DNA of 64,000 nucleotides from Berkiella sp964606325. Its GTDB lineage: Bacteria > Pseudomonadota > Gammaproteobacteria > Berkiellales > Berkiellaceae. The stretch's first letter is position 1. Each line of letters opens with the position of its first letter. The stretch is taken from positions 77,921 to 141,920 of the forward strand of contig CAZSGE010000002.1 in the NCBI GenBank assembly GCA_964606325.1. Direction: 5' to 3'. The notes under the pieces were generated by a model. The model ran no database searches and was not told where the DNA came from. It saw nothing but the letters and a program-made list of their open reading frames with translations. The translations under genes and the position numbers were made by a program. Positions 54,590 to 61,279 of this stretch are shown piece by piece.

Positions 54590-54634
54590 ATGCTGATATA
54601 CAACTATTTACGCACTTTATTTTTCGACCTATCA

Positions 54635-54707
54635 CCAATCTAACTTATCTTGACTATAACAAGCTTTATATAATGAATTGATACCGACGTTTGTTGGGGG
54701 TTATATA
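54635..54707 (+). promoter_or_regulatory. 73-bp upstream block shared with the gene at 57533
   Basis: Aligned without gaps to 57426-57498, this block is about 74% identical (54/73), including CCAATCTA, CTTAT and a perfect TTTATATAAT. TATAAT (54669-54674) is a candidate -10, with TTATCT 18 bp or TTGACT 13 bp upstream. The start codon follows at the same distance in both genes, so the two promoters share ancestry and probably a regulator. Confidence 0.65.
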
Positions 54708-55979
54708 ATGCCAGTTCATCCACTTCAGAATTATGCAAATGAAGCTGTAAATGTGATTAAAAAACATAAAAATATTTTTAATCAATTTTATATAAAGGTG
54801 AACACTTGTAACATACCTGGCTCTGAGAATTTAAAGCAAAGCAGTTTAAAAATTTCATATAAAAATGGTAAGTTTGTTATTACCAGCTCATCCTTTTTTG
54901 GCAAGAATTTCAATAGCGGACCTATTTCGTTTAATCAATTTACAGACATTGTAAAACATTCAGGTATTAATTTAGTAACCCCCAAAGATCCTGAGCTTCA
55001 AAAAGTAACGCAAGCTCAACAAATTGTGAATCAGAATGTCAATCAACGTCAACCTCATCAACAAGCCGTAAGGCCAGCTTCACATCCGACTCCGCTCACA
55101 CCTGTAGCGCGAGTAACCCCGCTGCCAGCAGGACAACCAAAGGGACAGGCTTCACAAGTAGTGCAACACCAAACACCTCCACCACCAGCGAATACCGCGG
55201 TTCGTGATAAGCGAAGCGCTAATCACCGTGATAGGCTAGAAAAACTAGTAAACCCTGCTCCACTACCAGCAGGTACGCCGATAGCATCATTGGCAACAAA
55301 TCAAAGCTCAGCAACGACTGCACAGCCACAGTATGGAAAATTACCCGCTAATGGCACAAACACAATACAAAACTCAGCAGGTATTAACGAACCGGCCAAA
55401 TCTCCTTCGATATTTGGCGCATTTTCTGCTGCCAGTTTTAGTGCTGCAACTGCGGGACAGGCATCTCCTCAAACCACACCTCGGAATCCCGTCAACAACG
55501 AACAATTGCCTCCAATAAAAGCAGCAACAGGACAGGCACCTAATTATGACGTAGTACCATCGATTACTGATCCCAGAAAAAGAGAAATGCCTAAAGCACC
55601 GACAATGGGTCAGGCATCTTCTCAAGCAGATCCAACAAGACCGTCTAGTACAAACACAAATCCTGCCACCTCAGTGAATGCTCAGGTAACAGCTCAACCA
55701 TCCCAACCAACACCAACATCTGCCATGAGTAGAGAGAGGCAGATCCAAAAGCTACCCATACCACCAACAGCGGGACAGCCATCAGGTGTATCACAGCCAA
55801 ATACCGACAGAAGGCCACAAGGTGTATTTAATGCTCAACAACTCGCAGCAAGTGCATCATCAAATTCAAATGTTGCGCCTAAACCAGCAGCCGTTAACCC
55901 CGGCGCGACTTCTGCTCGTGTGATGGGAAATTTAAATGATATTAAAGCGCCATCCACACACACACCAAAAAGCAAGTAA
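54708..55979 (+). CDS. effector-like protein with low-complexity GQAS repeats
   Basis: A 423-residue protein from the ATG at 54708 (GGGGG upstream). An N-terminal domain (about 5-95: KKHKNIFNQFYIKVNTCN, LKISYKNGKFVITS) matches in pattern the repeated domain of the protein at 57533. The rest is Pro/Ala/Gln/Thr-rich and probably disordered. In-frame modules GQAS, GQAP and GQPS recur at 55142, 55454, 55529, 55607 and 55772. They are encoded by GGACAGGCAT-like sequence, the same as the genome repeat. There is no signal peptide. It looks like a secreted, variable protein; no target can be named. Confidence 0.6.
   Translation: MPVHPLQNYANEAVNVIKKHKNIFNQFYIKVNTCNIPGSENLKQSSLKISYKNGKFVITSSSFFGKNFNSGPISFNQFTDIVKHSGINLVTPKDPELQKVTQAQQIVNQNVNQRQPHQQAVRPASHPTPLTPVARVTPLPAGQPKGQASQVVQHQTPPPPANTAVRDKRSANHRDRLEKLVNPAPLPAGTPIASLATNQSSATTAQPQYGKLPANGTNTIQNSAGINEPAKSPSIFGAFSAASFSAATAGQASPQTTPRNPVNNEQLPPIKAATGQAPNYDVVPSITDPRKREMPKAPTMGQASSQADPTRPSSTNTNPATSVNAQVTAQPSQPTPTSAMSRERQIQKLPIPPTAGQPSGVSQPNTDRRPQGVFNAQQLAASASSNSNVAPKPAAVNPGATSARVMGNLNDIKAPSTHTPKSK
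55142..55783 (+). repeat. in-frame copies of the dispersed repeat inside the gene
   Basis: Copies at 55142 (GGGACAGGCTTC), 55454 (GGGACAGGCATC), 55529 (AGGACAGGCACC), 55607 (GGGTCAGGCATC) and 55772 (GGGACAGCCATC) all lie in the same orientation and codon phase (GGA CAG GCA TCT, G-Q-A-S). Confidence 0.8.
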
Positions 55980-55998
55980 CAACCAACAAGAAGATAAC

Positions 55999-56028
55999 AG
56001 GACAGGCATATTTGCAAGGGACACACAT
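55999..56028 (+). repeat. left repeat flank of the RAYT gene
   Basis: AGGACAGGCAT (55999-56009) is followed by GGGACACACAT (56018-56028), about 145 bp before the transposase ATG. The mirror arrangement appears inverted after the gene. Confidence 0.75.
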
Positions 56029-56171
56029 CATAGTTAAATCATCAACTGAAAATTATGCATAAATGCATATGATATTTCTTGCAGTTTGAATTTCACTTTG
56101 CAACAATAATCAAATTGGCGCTGTAAACGCCCATATTAGCCCTATTTTGATTTGCATGTTTTGGTGAAATA

Positions 56172-57194
56172 ATGACATCAGCGCGATCAACAAAAATAGA
56201 TTTAAATGCCACACCGTTTTACCATTGTATTTCACGATGTGTACGTCGCACCTTTTTATGTGGTGTTGATAAAGAAACAGGTGTGGATTATTCGCATCGT
56301 AAACAACTAATTGCTAAACGCATGATGCAATTGGCAGATATATTTGCCATTCAAGTCTGTTCGTATGCTGTTATGTCAAATCACTATCACATGGTAGTGT
56401 TCGTTAATGAAAAGCAAGCTAACAGCTGGAGTGATAATGATGTGATGTCCCTCTGGGCAAAGCTGCATCCTTGTGACGCAAGCAAATACGCACACCTTGA
56501 GATCACAAGTGATCTAGTTGCAGAAAAAATATGTGAATGGCGTGCAAGGCTAGCTGACATTAGCTGGTTTATGAAATGTTTAAATGAAACCATCGCGAAG
56601 TTATGTAACAAAGAAGATGATTGTAAAGGCCATTTTTGGGAAGCGAGATTTAAATCCCAAGCCCTATTAGATGAAGCAGCAGTAATTGCCGCGATGGCTT
56701 ATGTTGATTTAAACCCTATTAGAGCCAAAGAAGCTTTAACACCTGAAGCATCAGAATTTACATCTATTTTTGAACGGATCAAAGCATTAAAGAACAGTAA
56801 TAAAAATAATCAAAAAGATAAGTTTAAAATTAACGACAGTATTTCAGCTCAGCCTCACAATCTAATGCCCTTTTTCGAAACTAAACCGAATGAAAAAGAA
56901 CAATTTCCATCAATTAATTTTAAACTTTCTGACTACATAGAATTAGTTGATACAACTGGTCGCATAATACGAGATGACAAACGTGGCGCAATTCCTGAAA
57001 TGCTTCCACCTATTTTGCAAAGGCTTAATTTATCACCCAGGGGTTGGATGAGCCTGGTGCAAAATATAGAAAGCTTTTTTTACACTGGGATAGGACATGT
57101 CACCGCATTATGTAAATTTAGATCGCAATACCGCGAACATAACCCCAGAGGTTTAAGCGCTGCCAAGCAGTGCTACATTCCATCTGTTGCTTAA
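56172..57194 (+). mobile_element. REP-associated tyrosine transposase (RAYT, Y1/IS200-like)
   Basis: A 340-residue Y1-family transposase. Family blocks: TPFYHCISRCVRRTFLCG at the start, the HUH motif His71-Tyr-His73 (VMSNHYHMVVF) and the catalytic tyrosine Tyr177 in MAYVDLNPIRAKEA. It is longer than the short RAYTs (about 150-170 aa), with a C-terminal extension ending NPRGLSAAKQCYIP, as in the longer group found in marine and intracellular gammaproteobacteria. GGTGAA precedes the ATG. Inverted GGACAGGCAT/GGGACACACA repeats on both sides are its likely recognition sequences. Catalytic residues are intact. Confidence 0.88.
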
Positions 57195-57322
57195 AATCTA
57201 TTCTTAAGCCACCGACTTTGTTTTTAATTTAAAAACATTTCGTTTACTGTCTTTTTCTTCCATCTACGCGTTTATTCTCTATGAATTAAAGTTTACTTTA
57301 CATGAATTGGGTATCTTTGAAT

Positions 57323-57395
57323 ATGCCTGTCCTTTTTTAACTTGTGTGTCCCGTTTTGGTTACTGGCCAATACACGCTTTTCTCTTGCCTGTCCC
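57323..57395 (-). repeat. right repeat flank of the RAYT gene (inverted)
   Basis: On the minus strand: GGACAGGCAT (57323-57332), GGGACACACA (57343-57352) and GGGACAGGCAA (57385-57395). The first two mirror the left flank. The rest of the 338-bp gap 57195-57532 holds the shared promoter block. Confidence 0.75.
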
Positions 57396-57425
57396 ACATT
57401 AATTTTAAATTTACCTGACCTATAT

Positions 57426-57498
57426 CCAATCTATCTTATATTGCCAGTCGTAAGGTTTATATAATGAATAGTCAACCACGTTTATTGGTGATTTTTTA
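57426..57498 (+). promoter_or_regulatory. 73-bp upstream block shared with the gene at 54708
   Basis: See 54635-54707: gapless 54/73 identity. TATAAT at 57460-57465 is the candidate -10, with TTATAT 18 bp upstream. In this copy the block ends at a GTG (57499), followed by CCAGT exactly as in the other gene, but the main reading frame starts 34 bases later. Confidence 0.65.
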
Positions 57499-57532
57499 GT
57501 GCCAGTAAACATAGTTACCCTTGAGAGGAATT

Positions 57533-59830
57533 ATGATTCCAAAACACCCGAAAGTTCTGGCAAATCACGCGACGATTCTTTTTCGAATGTTGCCAAAACC
57601 AACGCTAAACAAAGCCTTGAAAGGAATGACTGGTGCTTCAAAAGGTAATGTACAGCCCAAACTGGTGAGTGTTGAATTTAATCAACAGACAAAGTTGTTT
57701 GATATAAAAGTTGGTAGCAAAATAATTCACCATAATATTACGCAAGAAGCATTAACTCAGGCAGTGAAAAACATTGAAAAAAAACTAACAGAGAAACAAT
57801 TAAATTCATTAACTCACACTGAGCAAGTTGTTAAGCGTCAAAAATTTGCCTCTTCTTTAGAAATTTCACTTCAAAATGAGACACCGTTATTGGGTGCTGT
57901 ATTGCGAACTGCCAATCAGACTTACAACCATGATATTTCAATTCTTTCTAAATCTATTTCAGTCAAATACAATGTCCAAAATGATACATATGACATTGCT
58001 GGCACATCACCCGATGGTAAGCCCATCGACATAAAAATTCCCCATGCTGCAACAAAAATCATTATTGCTAACCATCACGCAAAACAAGCTTTCGACAGTT
58101 TAAAGGATTTACCAGCTGAAATCGTTGCTACTTTATTCAAAACGAAAGCAAATGATTCCATGGCAGGCACTATCACGCAAGTCGCATTCAACAATCAAAA
58201 TAAGTTATTTGAAGTCAGCATCTCGCTAACAAATGGTGAGCAAAAAAAATTCGCGATCGGAAAAATGGTTGATCTACAAAATACCATCCAACAAGCAAAA
58301 GGACTTGCTAAAGCTCCAGACCAATCACAATATCAATCAATACCAGTACAACCCCCACAATATCAAGCAATACCAAATCCTACAACTTGGGAACAAACTC
58401 CACCTGCAGCTCAATATGTATCCTTACCCGCTGATGCTGCCAAAGTTGTGCTACCTCCGCCTCCACCGGCACCATCCATTGTGCAAGGAAATTCAACTGC
58501 CCCTGCAGCTTTTGCTTTTCCACCACCGCCACCACCTATGCCTGGCGCTGTGGCTCCCCCTCCAAAACCGCTTATGAAAACGAATCACCAAATTGCACAA
58601 GAATTGCAAGAAGGATTTCACGGGTTAAATCAACGGCAGCTAAGTCAAGTATTGGGGCTACAAAAAAATGATTTATTAACCAGAAAACCAAATCTTATCC
58701 AAGTTAAATTTAAAAATCCTAATTTTGAAATTTCATTGAAGGGCTCTCCAGAAGAATCTATTACAAGAACAAAAAAAGATTTACCAAAAATCCGAAAAGC
58801 GCTTGCACAGGTAAATGCAAATAAGCTTGATGGTCTGGATAACACTGATTTGTCAACAGACAACGCTTCATCTACCCCACTGCCAGCTCCTTCCCTGACT
58901 GTGGCGTCTCGTGTAGCAGCCCAACTTCAGAAACAACAAGAACAACGTTCCGTCATTTTCTCCCAAAAACCTGATGTATTAGCTCAGGAATTTCTTCGAC
59001 AATTAAAGGGCGGTTTACTTTCATCAATCGTTTCTGATTATAATAAACGAGAAAATACAAATTATAATTTAAGAACATCTGATTTAAATGTTGTTTACGA
59101 TAGTGATAAGAATAAATTTAAAATCACGGGAAAATCTTTTTACAGAGGCCAAGATAGAACCATATGGCTTTCTGCAGATGAAGTAAGAGACGCTAAAGTA
59201 AATCCTAATAAACCCTCAAACGAAGTTCAAAACACCAACGTCAATCCAACGCCTCCTATTGTTGAAACATACGCCAGTACAGCTCCAATCCAAACTATGG
59301 AAGCTGCGCAACAACCATATGCTCAAACACCCAATAATGGGCAACTTCAATCAGGCGAAGGAAAAAATGCTTACAATAGCCCTGCCACCTCTCATTACGA
59401 TGTGCCAGATGTGGCACGACAGCCAGCGCTATACGATGTACCAAAATTTAGTGCTGGCGCTGAACAATATAAAAAAATTGTTCTACCAGATATGGCAACT
59501 CAGCAAAATGCCGGCGTAGGAGTAAATACTACACAAAGTCAAACAGCGGCTAGCATCGAACCCAAAGATGCGCCCCAAACTCCCTATCAACAATTCTCTC
59601 AGAAAACAAATGAAAATAGATTTGGAAAGTTTCAAGATGGCGCTAATAAACCACCTGATGAAAAACGGCCTACCGCCTTCACACCGGCTGCAGCATCAAC
59701 GCGAGCAACAACACCAACACTCGCCGCCGCTTCAAATGCAACAAAAATTGCGCCACCTAAGACACAACAAAATGAGGCGGCCAAAGTAGGCGAAGGCCCA
59801 CGCAAACCAGGGGGGAAAGCGGCTTGGTAA
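57533..59830 (+). CDS. repeat-domain effector-like protein with FPPPP and YDVP motifs
   Basis: A 765-residue protein of no known family. About five divergent copies of one unit (helix, then a beta hairpin of the type VxYxxxxxxFxIxG) lie at roughly 10-75, 95-175, 180-245, 350-420 and 475-555. The 54708 protein has one copy. Disordered regions carry FPPPPPPMP (329-337, the EVH1-ligand pattern), YxxxP motifs at Tyr267/277/295 and YDVP at 622 and 634 (SH2-ligand pattern). There is no signal peptide. GAGAGG precedes the ATG at 57533. A GTG at 57499 in another frame matches the paralogue start and stops at 57645, so a frameshift or start change is possible. Host-directed function is inference. Confidence 0.6.
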   Translation: MIPKHPKVLANHATILFRMLPKPTLNKALKGMTGASKGNVQPKLVSVEFNQQTKLFDIKVGSKIIHHNITQEALTQAVKNIEKKLTEKQLNSLTHTEQVVKRQKFASSLEISLQNETPLLGAVLRTANQTYNHDISILSKSISVKYNVQNDTYDIAGTSPDGKPIDIKIPHAATKIIIANHHAKQAFDSLKDLPAEIVATLFKTKANDSMAGTITQVAFNNQNKLFEVSISLTNGEQKKFAIGKMVDLQNTIQQAKGLAKAPDQSQYQSIPVQPPQYQAIPNPTTWEQTPPAAQYVSLPADAAKVVLPPPPPAPSIVQGNSTAPAAFAFPPPPPPMPGAVAPPPKPLMKTNHQIAQELQEGFHGLNQRQLSQVLGLQKNDLLTRKPNLIQVKFKNPNFEISLKGSPEESITRTKKDLPKIRKALAQVNANKLDGLDNTDLSTDNASSTPLPAPSLTVASRVAAQLQKQQEQRSVIFSQKPDVLAQEFLRQLKGGLLSSIVSDYNKRENTNYNLRTSDLNVVYDSDKNKFKITGKSFYRGQDRTIWLSADEVRDAKVNPNKPSNEVQNTNVNPTPPIVETYASTAPIQTMEAAQQPYAQTPNNGQLQSGEGKNAYNSPATSHYDVPDVARQPALYDVPKFSAGAEQYKKIVLPDMATQQNAGVGVNTTQSQTAASIEPKDAPQTPYQQFSQKTNENRFGKFQDGANKPPDEKRPTAFTPAAASTRATTPTLAAASNATKIAPPKTQQNEAAKVGEGPRKPGGKAAW

Positions 59831-59841
59831 CGAACAATTAA

Positions 59842-60249
59842 CTAAAAAAACGCCGCATTCATCGCAAAGCGATAAATATTATAAACAGCTAAAACTATCG
59901 TCACGAACCACGTTCCCATAATCCCGACAACGCGCCCCTTAGATCGACCTGAACTTTTATGTAAGCCATAGCTATGATAAACACGCGCTAAAACTAGCAT
60001 AATGCCAAGCGAATGCAATACGATGGGCATCAATTGTTGTGATTCTGCGCAAGCAAATAAAATGAGCACCATGGGCACCCATTCAACGGCATTACCATGC
60101 ATGCGCATCGCTTGGGTTAATTCAGGATTGCCACCATCGAGTAAGCCAACACGATGCTTCATGCGCAAGCTTGCAACACGATAGCCTAAAAAAATGATAA
60201 TAAATGCAAGAATAGAAGCATAAAGACCCGTAATGTTTAACACGTTCAT
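59842..60249 (-). CDS. MAPEG-family membrane protein
   Basis: A 135-residue, four-helix protein of the MAPEG family (membrane-associated proteins in eicosanoid and glutathione metabolism), close to E. coli YecN. The signature reads MRMHGNAVEWVPMVLILFACAE and RVYHSYGLH. Bacterial members are microsomal-GST-like; substrates are mostly unknown. It overlaps the upstream hydratase-like gene by four bases, so they share an operon. Confidence 0.88.
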   Translation of the reverse strand: MNVLNITGLYASILAFIIIFLGYRVASLRMKHRVGLLDGGNPELTQAMRMHGNAVEWVPMVLILFACAESQQLMPIVLHSLGIMLVLARVYHSYGLHKSSGRSKGRVVGIMGTWFVTIVLAVYNIYRFAMNAAFF

Positions 60250-61079
60250 CCCTTAAAGTTAAATTCGATGCTTGCTCCATCATTGAATTGCGCTTTGTAC
60301 ATACCAGGTTTAGCAGGAACGACTCCGCCCAAAGCACCAGTGATCAATAAATTACCTTTTTCAATTGTCCAACCATGTGCCAATACTTGATTCACCAACC
60401 AACGCAAGGCTTCCCACTGATCACCCATGGCATCGATACCTTGACCTTGATTCACTATCACACCATCGTGCATCAAACTTACCGTAATCGCATTGATATC
60501 TTCACCATACCAATTGATATCAGGCTGTATAATGTAGGCCGTAGATGCGGTATTGGCAGCCACTAAATCCGGCGCATTCACTACCTTATGAACAAACCCC
60601 ACGTCCGGCATCTCAATCACAGGCACTACCTGGCTTATGTAAGCTTTTAATTCTGCCGCAGAATTCACTGTTTCCCTGATAGGTTTTTTAGTAATAAACC
60701 CCAACTCAGTTTCGACAATTAATTGATGATATTGGGCCAAGGGAATGACTTTCTTAGTAGATAAATCCCCACTTTTAAATAACACACCAAAAATTGGCCT
60801 ATTAATAGCAAATTGCGCTTGGGAGTCAGGGTTCGTTAAACCTGCCTTAAAACCAGCTACGCTGTCATTACGTAGGCGTTCCTTCACATAGGCTGCTTGG
60901 ATTTCATAAGCATGGGACATGTCTATATTGGTTTCGCGCGATAAATTAGGCAAACGCTCATGATTTTCATGGGCGTGAACCAGCTTAGCCGACAACACAT
61001 AAGTTGAATTTCCATGGGCTACTTGGCTTGCCATAGCAACCAGAGTAACTAATACCTTAAAAAACAAATAGTTAGGCAT
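60246..61079 (-). CDS. exported 2-keto-4-pentenoate hydratase-like protein
   Basis: A 277-residue protein with the MhpD/FAH-like fold: AGFKAGLTNPDSQAQF, the metal-ligand region IVETELGFITKK, VPVIEMPD and LLITGALGGVVPAKPGMY. Unlike cytosolic MhpD it begins with a signal peptide (FFKVLVTLVAMASQVAHG, cut near 24), so it should be periplasmic. The catabolic partners of MhpD are not nearby. It is cotranscribed with the MAPEG gene. Confidence 0.75.
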   Translation of the reverse strand: MPNYLFFKVLVTLVAMASQVAHGNSTYVLSAKLVHAHENHERLPNLSRETNIDMSHAYEIQAAYVKERLRNDSVAGFKAGLTNPDSQAQFAINRPIFGVLFKSGDLSTKKVIPLAQYHQLIVETELGFITKKPIRETVNSAAELKAYISQVVPVIEMPDVGFVHKVVNAPDLVAANTASTAYIIQPDINWYGEDINAITVSLMHDGVIVNQGQGIDAMGDQWEALRWLVNQVLAHGWTIEKGNLLITGALGGVVPAKPGMYKAQFNDGASIEFNFKG

Positions 61080-61130
61080 TCTCCCCCCTATTCTCTTCGC
61101 ACGTTTTATGACGTACTCATCTAAGACAGG

Positions 61131-61191
61131 GACTCACAATGAGTCAAAAGTATTCGATTGAACTTTGTCTTTTGCAATCAAGTCAAAAGAC
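61131..61191 (+). promoter_or_regulatory. two small inverted repeats upstream of the partial gene
   Basis: GACTCA/TGAGTC (61131-61136 and 61140-61145, 3-base loop) and GTCTTTTG/CAAAAGAC (61167-61174 and 61184-61191) lie in the 200-bp gap between divergent genes. They could be operators; nothing else is visible in this gap. Confidence 0.35.
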
Positions 61192-61279
61192 ATATAAATA
61201 ATGCATTGCACAATAAGCCAAATAGGGCAAAACATCAATTTAAGCATATTAGTGTAATTACCCCTAGAGGTAGATTAAT

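Noticed and set aside
58233..58577. 114-aa His/Leu-rich ORF inside the 57533 gene
   Set aside because: Frame-shifted reading of the proline-rich linker; no start signal.
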